Shown one piece after another: positions 48,530 to 59,614 of a stretch of 64,000 nt of DNA. The DNA lies in contig OX578276.1 in the NCBI GenBank assembly GCA_951217055.1, forward strand, positions 18,583,430 through 18,647,429, given 5' to 3'. The translations under genes were made by a program, and so were the position numbers. The notes beneath the pieces are model-generated. The model was not told the origin of the DNA and did not search any database. It saw only the letters and a program-made list of their open reading frames with translations. Position 1 is the first letter of the stretch; each line of letters starts with the position of its first letter. This DNA comes from Gerris lacustris. Taxonomy: Eukaryota > Arthropoda > Insecta > Hemiptera > Gerridae.

Positions 48530-49505
48530 CCCTAGAACGCTAACCATATTTTTTAACCTCTTAAGACTAACCTTGAGTCATATTGACTCCCAAATCTATT
48601 ATACCCAGTTTTATTAAAATATAGAGGCCTAATATGTACAATATTTTTTTAACACGTTTTAGTGTTAGTTGAAGGGACACTTGGGTGCTTTGTTTCCCAT
48701 AAAAATTTTTTTTTTTTCCTTTTAATTCCGGTTTTTCAATCTGGACTACTATTACATATCCGGTATTGTTATCTACCGGAGTGGTTTTATTTAATTTTTT
48801 TATGTAACTTTTTTCTTTCCTTTCCTTTGGTTTTTCTATTTCTTAAATTGTTTCAATTAATTTATCATTTTCCTCATCATCGCTGATGGGATCAAAAAAG
48901 GCATTTTCTATTTTCAAATCAGGGTCTAAATCACAACCGTCACCATTATTGTCGAATACGCTCTTTTTCATAATCGGTCATTTCCTTCATCAAGTGATAA
49001 ATTTCGTTTAGATCATTGTATTTTTTCTCCATTATTTGACTATATGCATATTCTATTAACTTTATATAATTTAGACATATAATGACAAAAAAAAAAAAAA
49101 ATAACAATTTATACTTATAAATGAATAAATTACAATTATATTACCTTTAATTGAAATAATTATTGAATTAAAAGTTATATAATATTTAATTTATAAGATT
49201 TAAAATGCCAAAATAAACAATAACACGACATACTATTCTAAAAAATACTATTCTGCGTCAAAATGACCTACAAAATATTTACGTGTAAGACTAAACAGGA
49301 GTCAAAATGACTCCGTGACTGCAGAAAAACAAACGATAAGTCCTCTTTAGAATCTGAATGTGAAACTGATAGAAGTGTAGAAGGGTCATTCAAGGGTGGG
49401 AGATAGCATAGCTAAGATGTGGGAGTTCTGTGTTTTACAGACACCGTGCATTCGTAGTTGAAAAAAAAATGGGAGTCATTTTGACTCCAGGTTAGCTTTC
49501 TAGGG
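48530..49505 (-). mobile_element. Decayed piggyBac-like element
   Basis: A 976-bp element with ends CCCTAGAACGCTAACC and the inverted GGTTAGCTTTCTAGGG, flanked on both sides by TTAA (48526-48529 and 49506-49509), the target duplication diagnostic of piggyBac transposons. The subterminal GGAGTCATTTTGACTCC and GGAGTCAAAATGACTCC palindromes and GAGTCATATTGACTCCC near the left end fit the subterminal repeats of that superfamily. Only the start of a transposase frame survives (48843-49032, - strand), so this is an internally deleted copy. Confidence 0.85.
48843..49032 (-). pseudogene. N-terminal remnant of piggyBac-type transposase
   Basis: Starts with ATG at 49032 (MEKKYNDLNEIYHLMKEM, TDYEKERI). 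It then needs one frameshift near 48960 to continue as DGCDLDPDLKIENAFFDPIS and DDEENDKLI, ending at TAA 48843-48845. A strongly acidic N-terminus is usual in piggyBac transposases. The catalytic DDD core is absent. Confidence 0.6.
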
Positions 49506-49509
49506 TTAA

Positions 49510-50103
49510 AATGTGTATTAAAACATTTACTAATACGTAAATAATTACTTTACTAGCAAATTTTTTATTTTTTTTATATAGTGTCCGTATATGAGCTACA
49601 TATTACTTTTTATTTTTTTGTTAATAATAATCCATTTATATAATTTATCTTTTATCTAAAATATAAAATCGATTGTATCTAATAGAGAAATAATTGGTTT
49701 AGACAATTACATTGATTTGCTCTTAGCTTCCTAAAAGAAACCATTCCATCAGGGTTACCATTAAGTTAACTGATTTCACTGTAATGTCACAAAATTCACT
49801 AAACACACTTCAGTACTAAACCAAAGTATGCTATGAGAAGACTAACCTCTATTATTAAAATCAAACCTGATTCATTTTACATATTTATATTATATAATAG
49901 TTCAATAAAATTAAATTTCATACTATCCTTGTGCAAACAAATGATATAATATTATTTAAAATATTATAGATATTTAATTATTTATAACCTATTAAAATAA
50001 ATAATTAACTCACAACATCAACTAATAATACTCATCATTTAATTATTTGAATTCCAATTAAACTATTAATACTCAAGTAATAATTTAATGGCCAATTAAT
50101 TAT

Positions 50104-50105
<2 letters not shown>
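49510..50105. other. No recognised gene
   Basis: AT-rich spacer. Confidence 0.4.
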
Positions 50106-50145
<40 letters not shown>

Positions 50146-50146
50146 C
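50106..50146. repeat. Poly-T tract, about 40 bases
   Basis: Uninterrupted T run just left of the 42-bp minisatellite. Confidence 0.9.
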
Positions 50147-50164
50147 ATTCATAATACTTATTAC

Positions 50165-51375
50165 CTATAAAAGGTTTTTTGATAAGTGATTTAAAATAAA
50201 GCTATTTAAAATGTTTAATGAATTGCAATAGTAAGTAAAGTAGCTATTTATAATGTTTAATTAATTACAATAGTAATTAAAGTAACTATTTATAATGTTT
50301 TATGAGTTTCAAATAGTAAGTAAAGTAATTATTTCTAATGTTTAATGAATTAAAATAGTAAGTAAAGTAACTATTTATAATGTTTAATGAATTACAATAG
50401 TAAGTAAAGTAACTATTTATAATGTTTAATGAATTACAATAGTAAATAAAGCAACTATTTATAATGTTTAATGAATAACAATAGTAAGTAAAAGTAAAGT
50501 AACTATTTCTAATGTTTAATGAATTACAATAGTAAGTAAAGTAACTATTTCTAATGTTTAATGAATTACAATAGTAAGTAAAGTAACTATTTATAATGTT
50601 TTATGAACTACAATAGTAAGTAAAGTAACTATTTCTAATGTTTAATGAATTTCAAATTTTAGTAAAGTAATTATTTCTAATGTTTAATGAATTACAATAG
50701 TAAGTAAAAGTAAAGTAACTATTTCTAATGTTTAATGAATTACAATAGTAAGTAAAGTAACTATTTCTAATGTTTAATGAATTACAATAGTAAGTAAAGT
50801 AACTATTTATAATGTTTTATGAACTACAATAGTAAGTAAAGTAACTATTTCTAATGTTTAATGAATTACAATAGTAAGTAAAGTAACTATTTCTAATGTT
50901 TAATGAATTTCAAATTTTAGTAAAGTAATTATTTCTAATGTTTAATGAATTACAATAGTAAGTAAAGTAACTATTTCTAATGTTTAATGAATTTCAAATT
51001 TTAGTAAAGTAATTATTTCTAATGTTTAATGAATTACAATAGTAAGTAAAAGTAAAGTAACTATTTCTAATGTTTAATGAATTACAATAGTAAGTAAAAG
51101 TAAAGTAACTATTTAAAACGGTTTATAAATTACAATAGTATGTAAAGTAACTATTTAAAATGTTTAATGAATTCCAAATTTTAGTAAAGTAATTATTTCT
51201 AATGCTTAATGAATTACAATAGTAAGTAAAAGTAAAGTAACTATTTAAAATGTTTAATGAATTCCAAATTTTAGTAAAGTAATTATTTCTAATGCTTATT
51301 GAATTACAATAGTAAGTAAAAGTAAAGTAACTATTTAAAATGTTTAATGAATTCCAAATTTTAGTAAAGTAATTA
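50165..51375. repeat. 42-bp minisatellite, about 28 units
   Basis: The unit is AATAGTAAGTAAAGTAACTA plus TTTCTAATGTTTAATGAATTAC. Variants include AAATTTTAGTAAAGTAATTA and an AAGTAAA insertion. The variants alternate in blocks, so there is higher-order structure. The array is AT-rich and non-coding. Confidence 0.9.
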
Positions 51376-52013
51376 TTTTAAATGTTTCGTTAATGTGTAA
51401 TTATCTAAAGGTCTAGTGAAATAAAATAGTGAGCATAATATTTCTTTAATGTTTTATGAATTAAAATTACAACTAAAGTAATTACTTTAAAAGTTTATCA
51501 ATTGCATGAGTAGAATGTAAACATTTATATAACTTAGTGGATTACCGTAATATATTATGATAAAGTTAATGTTTAAAATTTCAATTGAATTACGATAGTA
51601 AGAAAACTGATTATTTTATTAACTTGCTATATTAAATAACACAATTATAGAGAATGTTTAGAGAAAGAAGTCGTAATTAAAACGATCACAAAAGTACGTA
51701 CAATTGAGTATTTTAGGTCATTTAAAAAGAAAAAGAAAAGATTTTTAGTACGTACAATGATTTAAAGAATTAATATAAAAAGGGATTTTAAATTTTATTT
51801 TTTATTTATATTACTAATGGTTCTATAATCCAAATGTTATACTTTTGTGTGTTTTAGGTAGTAATGTGTGGACATTTACGTTTAAAATTTAAGTATAATA
51901 CAAGACAAGAACTTTTAAATACAGACTTATAAAAGCTTTAGCACATATTCTTTTATTTGTGTTTGAGCATTTAAAAAATAAAAAATAAAGAATTTTGATG
52001 CACCTATTAAGAA
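51376..52013. other. Upstream region of the receptor gene
   Basis: AT-rich, with a decayed tail of the minisatellite to about 51610. I see no TATA/Inr arrangement that I would call a promoter. Confidence 0.4.
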
Positions 52014-52922
52014 ATGTATGTAGATAGCAAATTAGGTTTGCTGAGTCGAAGTTCAGCGCACCGTGCTATTGAACCTATGTTAATGATTAGCAGATTTTTA
52101 GCATGTTGTCCAATATCGAGAACATATGTAAGATCGATTCTATGGTCAATCTACTCTATATTGATAATGTTATCTATATCTATGCTTTTAATAACCTATG
52201 TTGTTATGGATGTGATTAAAGATGGAATCGTTGGATCCAAATTGGATTTTTATTACGTGATATGTATTTGTGTTTTATCAGTTGTTATTTTGAATGTTTA
52301 CATAATCAAATCACTTAAATTTTATTCTTTGAAGAAAATAATTAAGAGTTGTTCACTAATCGATAGTTTACTTAGAGCTTTCGGTTACTCTGCTGAGTAT
52401 CGAATGAAGTGGTTTTGGATATCGACTTCAATCAGATTATCCGTTGTGATTTTATCCTTTACCATTGATTATATATTCAAACGCGTAACTGTTCTGTACT
52501 CTTCCTTTACCATCTGTCTTTTGATTATTAATACTGTCGAATGTCAGTTTGAAATTCTATTACATATTGTCACTTCGAGATTTGCTGCTCTCAATCAAAG
52601 TTTGAGGAATATTAAGAAAAGCGATTACGAAGATAAGAATAAGCTACAGATGATCGTAGCTTTAACTAAAGCCAATCATAGACTGTTCTACTCCAGTCAG
52701 GATCTGATCGAGTTCTACTCTCTGCAGATCTTTCTGTTCGTGCTGTTCACGTTCTTCATCCTAGTGTTCGGATGGTACGATGTGATCGAATCCATGATGC
52801 TGTTCGTGAGGAATCAAAAGAGCGAGCTAGATACACTGTGGATATCAGATGCTCCCTATGTGCTTCTCGCTATGATCATGCTCTTCTCCATTGTTCTCCG
52901 ATGTGAATCTTTAACCCGCACT
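52014..52922 (+). CDS. Insect gustatory receptor, exon 1 (partial gene)
   Basis: Exon 1 encodes 303 residues of a seven-transmembrane insect gustatory receptor, a family of ligand-gated cation channels on the dendrites of taste neurons. The start is the ATG at 52014, with an in-frame TAA only 6 bases upstream (52008-52010). Hydrophobic segments lie near residues 42-66, 78-98, 133-155, 158-180, 236-258 and 279-296, fitting TM1-TM6. The N-terminal SRFLACCPISR and the loop before TM5 (NHRLFYSSQDLIEFYSLQ) are typical of the family. The exon ends in phase 0 at ACT followed by a strong donor GTAAGT at 52923; the open frame runs 11 codons further into the intron, and those residues are not protein. 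It joins exons at 61864 and 62981. The 5' half is AT-rich, while the last 280 bases are clearly richer in G and C. The ligand cannot be told. An upstream non-coding exon is possible. Confidence 0.88.
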
Positions 52923-53292
52923 GTAAGTTTATTGTCTTTCCGAGCTTACCGAAGGTAACGGAAGTTTTGAGGTCGTTTTGAAGAAGAAACATTATTTATG
53001 TCTCCGATTTTAAAAAAAATTCTAATGCAGAAAGACCTTTCAGCTATCAGGGAACCTTTATGGACCCGTCGGTCTGTCGGTATTTCTGTCACTCAATTTT
53101 TGGGACCTAACATATCTTGAAAATTTCACGTTCGATTTTAATGAAATTTGTATGGTTGATCATAATTAGTCCACTGTACGTCCCATATAAGTTTCAATAT
53201 CCCATATAAGTTTGCCTATTTGTTTCTCTTCAACATGTTTACAAACATACATTTATTAACACCTATAGCTTCAAAAGAACTCATCAGATTTT

Positions 53293-53829
53293 TACTACGT
53301 TTTTATTAGCTTACTTTCTTGTTTGCGTCCGGTACAAATCTGGCAATCGATTTCTAACTAACTTCCCGAATAGCTAGACATTTGAAACTTTTAGCATAGC
53401 TCAGAACACGATGACAATGCTTTATTTTACTACTTTTAACCATCTTTCAGCAGAATTTAATTGGTTTTCAGCAAATTTTGCTGTGCGGAAAAAATCAGCA
53501 AGTTATTTTATTTGTTTTGCCATATCCAATATTTACGCAATCTTCATTTTGACGGGTCTCAAATTTGTGATAGATAAACATTGAATGACAGCAAAAAAGG
53601 AAATATCAATTATATTATTTCAAATATATCAATTTCAATTTCAAAACATCATTTCAAGATCAGCTCTCTGGATGGTTGTCATTTATGTGAAGTAAATAAA
53701 TTCGGAACTATTTTTTTTCACTAACATTATATATTATATAACAATAACAATTATATTATCAACATTACATACGATTCAACAGAAAATTTAAAAACGTAGT
53801 ATATAAAAAGTTATTTTTATCTTGAAATT
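53293..53829 (+). mobile_element. Family C TIR element, copy 1
   Basis: The left end TTACTACGTTTTTATTAGC and the inverted right end TAAAAACGTAGTA (ending about 53802) are followed by TATAAAAAGTTATTTTTATC. The interior includes TCTGGCAATCGATTTCTAAC and GCTCAGAACACGATGACAAT. Confidence 0.75.
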
Positions 53830-54463
53830 ATTACTACGTTTTTATTAGCTTGCTTTCTTGTTTGCGTCCGGTACAAATCTGGCAATCGATTTATAACTAA
53901 CTTCCCGAATAGCTAGACATTTGAAACTTTTAGCATAGCTCAGAACACGATGCCAATGCATTATTTTACTACTTTTAGCCATCTTTCAGCAGAATTTAAT
54001 TGGTTTTCAGCAAATTTTGCTGTATGGAAAGTTAGTACGGAAAAAAATCCTCAAGTGTTATTTTATTTGTTTTGCCATGTCCCATATTTACAATCTTCAT
54101 TTTTACGGGTTTCAAATTCGTGATTTTTATAAATAAGAGATAAACATTGAATGACAGCAAAACAGGAAATATATCGATTATATTATTTATCGATTATATT
54201 ATTTCAAATATATCGATGGCACGGTTCTGATTTGGTGTTGGGGAGATCCGTTGTACAAAGATTTGTCCTTTTATATAGGTTTAAGATCAGCTCTCTAGAT
54301 GGTTGTCATTTATGTGAAGTAAATATATTTGGAACTATTTTTTTTTTTTTTCACTAAAATTATATATTATATAACAATAACAATTATATTATCAACATTA
54401 CATACGATTCAACAGAAAATGTAAAAACGTAGTATATAAAAAGTTCTTTTTATCTTAAAATTT
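53829..54463 (+). mobile_element. Family C TIR element, copy 2 (tandem)
   Basis: Near-identical head-to-tail copy of 53293-53829 with about 90 extra bases near 54170-54290 (GGCACGGTTCTGATTTGGTG). Ends in TAAAAACGTAGTA and TATAAAAAGTTCTTTTTATC. Confidence 0.75.
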
Positions 54464-54698
54464 TATGAAATTTGAATTGGGTTGACGAAAGTAGACCACA
54501 GATAGCACCAGATTAATTTTAACCGTCTATACTCTTTTTTGCTTGATTGATACTTTAATTCAACAAATTTGACTTATTAAAAAAAAATGGGGGAAACAAT
54601 AATTAAATAAATTAGACAATATTGGCTTGCGTAAATGCATACAACTTATAGTACGTGATAGGATGCGAGGAAGCTATGTGCCACACCAATTGGCAGTC

Positions 54699-55343
54699 TG
54701 TTTTAATTGTTTCTTTACAATAAAGCAAATTATCAGCACACTAAATAATTAAGTTAATCTAGGAGTCAAAAAGAAGAGAATATAAAAAAAGGTCATAAAA
54801 ACTGGTTTTCAATGTGAAAATTGTTTGCAGACTTGACTAATAGTAAATTTAAAATTTGAATCCATTTATTTTTCACTGTTAACGTAATTAAGATTGTTAA
54901 TTATGAAAGTGATTCACTTTGTTAATTAAGCAACAGTTAACTAACTTCTCTACAATTTATTTTTGAAGCATTAAAACCATCCCGTCTGTAATATTGAGGT
55001 ACCGTAGAGTAATAAAACTATTTATGTTGGCTTAACTTATCTAAAAGTCTATAAAAGAACAACATTAGACCGAAACAGGTATCAGGTGTCGTTATTATGA
55101 TCCGGATCTATAAAGTCAGCTGTAATAAAATAAAATCTTAACGACATTATTATTTTTATTATGGTAAAATAACAAATTCTTGAGGTTAATATATAATAGT
55201 GTAGCTGTATTCTGACCTAAATATTTTTGTTAGTTGATCCATCTGTAAAAGATATTAAAAAAAAAAAAATTAAAATCATAAATATATTTTTTTTATTATT
55301 TTATAAATATGAAGATGAAGATATTATTATTTATTTATTTTTA
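54699..55343. other. Intronic AT-rich DNA
   Basis: No repeat match or exon signal. Confidence 0.4.
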
Positions 55344-56240
55344 CTTTTCCTCACTACTAATAGTAGGAAAAGTATTGTTTTCACCAAAATTTTTTTTTCT
55401 CGAGATTTCAACGGAAATATCCGTTTTAGGTGTTTCTAAGACCTCCTGAGTGGTTTTCAGCATGACGTATGTATGTGTGTGTGTATGTATGTGTGTGTGT
55501 ATGTGTGTTATCATCGTAGCGCCCAAGGTATTTAACCTAGAAAGTTGAAACTTGGCAGAAAAATCAGTCCTAACCTGTAGTTGTGCCGCCCGGAAAATCA
55601 ACTTTTTCCGCCATCTTGAACCCAGTTTTCTGAGTCAGCAAACATTTAAAAAAATCGTAATAAATCGAAAATGGTCCTGATCGAGTTGAAATTTGGCTCG
55701 AATGTACCTCTCTCTACGACAAACAAGCCCACTAAATTTAATTTTGATATTGGACGCCATTTTGAAGTTATACATTTTTAAACTTTGACAGTTAATAATA
55801 CTGAAAGTATAAATAGGTTTTTGACATATAGCATATCGTTGGAACCGGAAAAAATTAAGGAACAAATATAAAAAAAACCGATGAAATTCCATTAATTAGT
55901 TTAAAAGTTATAAGCTAATATAATTATTTATTAGTGCGATAATTTTGATGACGTCAAAGTTTGTTTACATCTGTCAAAATACCGCCAAACTTCAAATAAA
56001 TAAATAAAATATAAGTGTTAAAAATAAGGTTTTTTTGAAGAAAGATAATAAATCAGTTAGTTCAGAACGGTCACCCATTCAAGTACTGACCACGTCCAAT
56101 GCTGCTTCCTCCTGCTGCAAAGCAGCTGGAGAGGCCACTTTAGTTCCCGATTTTTTATTTTTTTTACATTTATAAAAGATATGTATGTATGCTCGTTGTA
56201 TATAATAAGTTTGAATAGCGTCTATATTTATTACTTTCCT
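55344..56240 (+). mobile_element. Family A-like element with different body
   Basis: Starts with a palindromic ACTTTTCCTCACTACTAATA-type end followed by GTAGGAAAAGTATTGTTTTC, comparable to the family-A left end. A (GT)n/GTATG tract is at 55467-55510, then AAGTTGAAACTTGGCAGAAA and GTTGAAATTTGGCTCGAATG, and the right end near 56220-56240 has ACTTTCCTTATAATAATATG. Boundaries are approximate. The 85- and 86-residue - strand frames are read-through. Confidence 0.45.
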
Positions 56241-56280
56241 TATAATAATATGAAAAAATGTATGTATTCTATCTCTAAAT

Positions 56281-56590
56281 TTAGAGGAGCTTCCCCATCA
56301 AATACCATAAAACAAAATTATTTTTCGAAAATGGTTTAATTGAATGATTTTAATTTTTAAAATTTAAATTTAAAAAGTAATACATTTAAATAAGAATCTA
56401 ACCATATAAGTAATTTGCCCGGAAGAAGTATAGTTCCCGACATGTTGATACAAATAAATTTAATTTTAGAAGGAGAGAGGTTGTGTTCGATTCACCGCCG
56501 TGGGAGGAATTATATTTATTCTAAATGTTGGTAAAATGTTAAATAATAAATAAATGTAACCGTGAAAACGTAAAACAAATAAATACTGGA
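56281..56590 (+). mobile_element. Family A right-half fragment
   Basis: TCTAACCATATAAGTAATTT, CCCGGAAGAAGTATAGTTCC, the B-box-like TGTGTTCGATTCACC (56482-56496), and AATAAATGTAACCGTGAAAA. Confidence 0.6.
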
Positions 56591-56780
56591 AAACACTGGA
56601 CGAAGAGCTTATAAAATTAAGTTGTAACTGAAAATCGCAAATTAAATATAAAATAAAATAACCACCTATTAAAAACAAAACAAAATACGTGTTGTGTCGC
56701 GGGACACCCGGTAGGAACGAGTTCCTTACGCATTTCATTAATAAAAATTATACAATCACACTGCTAAGTATACGATGCTA

Positions 56781-57014
56781 CAGTCTATAAGATTAGAGTT
56801 GGCACAATCGAAGGCGCGAAAATTTTGAGAGGGAAACGATTCTATTGGTCCGCCATCTTGAATGCAACTTTAGAAAAAAAATGCCCTACTCTACCCCTGT
56901 TCCACAAAAAAATATAACATGGCAACACTGATTTTCCCTTTTTATAACCCCAAAACTACCTCCACGTTTGTAGTTTCCCGCCTTCGATTGTGCCAACTCT
57001 AATCTTATAGACTG
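56781..57014. mobile_element. Mariner/Tc1-type MITE with TA target duplication
   Basis: A 234-bp element with ends CAGTCTATAAGATTAGAGTT and the inverted AACTCTAATCTTATAGACTG, continuing inward to about 37 bp of TIR (GGCACAATCGAAGGCG). It is flanked by TA at 56779-56780 and 57015-57016. CAGT ends with TA duplication are typical of Tc1/mariner. Non-coding. Confidence 0.85.
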
Positions 57015-57111
57015 TAATTACTTATACATGGCGGAGTTAGAAAAGAGACAAATTTAAAATAACTAACTACATATTTGTATGTACCTATAAGCGGAGTTAA
57101 GGCAAAATTAA

Positions 57112-57540
57112 AAGCATTTTGCATGCGAGATGATTTTGCATTATGAGTGTAGAGTTTGCACCCGAGCGACAGCGAGGGTAGTAAAACCACACGAGCAAAG
57201 CCAAATGCAGTTTTCGCCCGATGTGCCGAATTAATTATTTCGGGAGGAGTATTATTATTATTCTCCTCATTTTCGTCATAATCACTTAAATCACTCATTG
57301 TTTTTCACTAAAAACTCGATATAAACAGTTACTTTAATTAAACAAACAAAAAAATAGTTTTGTTAAATAAATAACTGTTTTGTTAAATAAATGTAAACAA
57401 ACACACTAATCGTGTGATGAGGTGAAGAATTATGAACGCGCATGCGGAATGAATACATTTACAAAAAGAATCACTTTCTACGCATCTAAACCAAGGTAAA
57501 ATGTTTAATTTATATTTCGTATCAATCGTGAATACTAGCA
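57112..57540 (-). mobile_element. Family H structured repeat, copy 3 (deleted)
   Basis: Shares TTGCACCCGAGCGACAGCGA and the flanking dyads with copies 1 and 2, keeps the ATG region of the frame (57298, MSDLSDYDENEENNNNTPPE) and GCGCATGCGG (57438-57447). The segment between the frame and the terminal dyad is deleted, fusing the frame to the dyad text. Confidence 0.65.
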
Positions 57541-58484
57541 ATTTTTTTTATCATTGAAGCGAGCGTCTTGCAATAAATATATGAATTAAATATTGAGAAA
57601 AAGGTTAACGATGAGTTGATAGTTAAAGACGATGGTTGTAGTAGGGTAAATCCCTAACCCATTTACGTCCCGACCTACTCCATTTAAAATATTATAAAAT
57701 ATATCACTTCACTACTACACATAAACTTCAGGTTGAAATTTTACATGCATGCGTTTCAATTGTACTTTAGACGATGTGTATTAAGTTTATCTTACGTTAG
57801 AACGTAAGATATCGGTAAAAACATTGTTTTCTTTCTCTAAACGTTTAGGTCCGCTTAAATATATTTAGCGATCTTTAACACTTCATAGTGGTGTCGGTAT
57901 TTGTATTACTATAAAAAATGTTTTACAAACGTTGTTTGTCTCATTAAATAGATTAAGTTAAAATATTTTCCCGTCCTAAAATTATAAGTTTACAATTGAA
58001 TTTTACGTTTACGTGAGCGTGGCGAGCGAACGCATGGGGTGACGTTGTCCAACGAACGCGTCCTGGGCATTGGTAAAATGAACATGTGTAACAAATTTCA
58101 ACTAAATCGGTCATTTACTTAAGTTATCGTCATAGGTCGATTTGGTGACGGTTGGTTATGTGACGGGATTCACTCCCGGGCTCCAGACGCTGTAACGTGT
58201 CATAAGGAACTTCGTTCCAAAAAATTGTTTAATGTAAAAAATCAATAACCAACATTGGCTATTATTATTATTTTGTTTATATATAATTGTTAATTACTTT
58301 AGTTCTACACAATATTTTTCTATGAAACCAAGCCTAAAAAATACGAAACGTGTTGGCGTACTACACTTCGTAAAAATTAATTGATTTCGTTCAGCCAGTT
58401 TTGCGCCTACAAAGTTGGACTGGTGGCGTCAGAAATACGAGAGTAGAAGCTTTTTGGGAATTCTAGGACATAAAATGGCGTCTT
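57541..58484. other. Intronic DNA, no exon seen
   Basis: Contains a 22-bp hairpin ATCTTACGTT-AG-AACGTAAGAT at 57789-57810 and a GC-richer patch at 58010-58200 that looks unique. Confidence 0.4.
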
Positions 58485-58620
58485 TTAACAAAGGGCCAGC
58501 ACCCCCCACTCCTCCGTTTTTGTCTCGTCTTGTCAGGGGTCTGAGAGGGTCAGAACCCCCCACTCCTCCGTTTTTGCCTCGTCCTAACAAAGGGCCAGAA
58601 TCTCCTCCGGGGGTCTAGGC
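58485..58620 (+). repeat. GC-rich short duplication
   Basis: ACAAAGGGCCAGCACCCCCC and CCCCCCACTCCTCCGTTTTT units occur twice within 130 bases. A 67-codon frame reads proline-rich text (PPTPPFLSR, PPTPPFLPR), which is most likely repeat read-through. Confidence 0.55.
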
Positions 58621-59203
58621 TCGTGTCGAACCACCTCTGATCACCTGCATACATCTTACTTCACCCCCAACCATCTCTAACCCTTTCTAACCGTCTTCAA
58701 CACCCCCGTCATTTAATGACCCTACATCTTTAATATATATATTTTTATTTTTATGTTTTTTTAATTATTTTTATTTTTATTTTTTTTTAATTTTATTTTT
58801 TTAAATTTATTCTCCCAACTTCCCAGACGGTCATCCTTCTTACGAGTACATAAATGAAGAAAAAGTTGGACTGATTCGATTTTTTTAATTTATGAAATGA
58901 AAGTGAATTTAAAAATGTTGCTATTCTGAGCAATGTACAGACAATAATAATTTAATTTATTTATAGATGCCTTGCACTTATCAAATTGTTGCCTTCATAA
59001 ACGCTGCCATGTATCATGTATAACTTTTAAATATGGGGTTAGAAATTAAAATGATAGTGTTACAAGCGAAAAAAGTGCAATTTTAGCTACAAAGACTGTT
59101 AATTCTTTTAATATGTCTCTAAATAAATGACGATCCAATTTCATAATCTTGCTGCGTTTAGTTAGTAGCTCAGTCAAGGCCAAAAAGAGGCTGTACCCGC
59201 AAT
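58621..59203. other. Intronic DNA; inverted GGTTAGAGG-type scrap
   Basis: 58627-58700 (CCACCTCTGATCACC...CCAACCATCTCTAACC) resembles the minisatellite on the - strand. It is followed by T-rich sequence. Confidence 0.4.
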
Positions 59204-59614
59204 TAATTAGGGGAAATCTGGAATTTTTCCTGATGATAGACCATGAAAAGAGGTAAATTCTCTCAAAAGTCCCCACTTCTCCCCCTTGTGCTTCCCCCCC
59301 CCCCCCTACCCCCTCTTAAAGTTCAAAATTTACTTATTTTTCACTTTTTACGCAAAACTGTTTATTTTTTGAAGAGAAGTGTTATTAACAAAAATATTTC
59401 TCACATAATTTTGCACAAAAAAGGTCCTATGCATGTTTGAAGTGAGACATACTGTTTTCGAGATATTGTTGATAAAAATTCCAATTTTTAATTTTTCGAA
59501 CCAAGATATGTTAAAAACAACACTTCTGATTTTAATAAAATTTGGATGGTAGATCATACTTAGCCTATTGTTGATCCTATATAAATTTCAAAAATTCCAG
59601 ATTTCCCCTAATTA
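59204..59614. mobile_element. TIR element, 411 bp
   Basis: TAATTAGGGGAAATCTGGAA at the left and the inverted TTCCAGATTTCCCCTAATTA at the right form 25-bp perfect TIRs. The right half includes family-B-like text (CGAACCAAGATATGTTAAAA). A C-rich run is at 59297-59309. Non-coding. Confidence 0.75.

Larger units (their letters stand above)
52935..54698 (-). mobile_element. Family B element in intron 1, split by family C
   Basis: Begins TCTTTCCGAGCTTACCGAAG 12 bases after the splice donor and ends CCACACCAATTGGCAGTC. Between 53293 and about 54463 it is interrupted by two tandem family-C copies. The flanking ATCAGATTTTT and ATTTTATGAAATTTG join into the uninterrupted family-B text (GATTTTTATGAAA at about 37940). 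Confidence 0.8.

Noticed and set aside
52923..52958. The 11 codons after GCACT as receptor C-terminus
   Set aside because: They follow a consensus donor and are element sequence. A receptor would still lack the pre-TM7 motif, which is found in exon 3.
58415..58618. Proline-rich 67-codon frame
   Set aside because: Follows a local GC-rich duplication and has no recognised domain or splice context, so I did not call it an exon.
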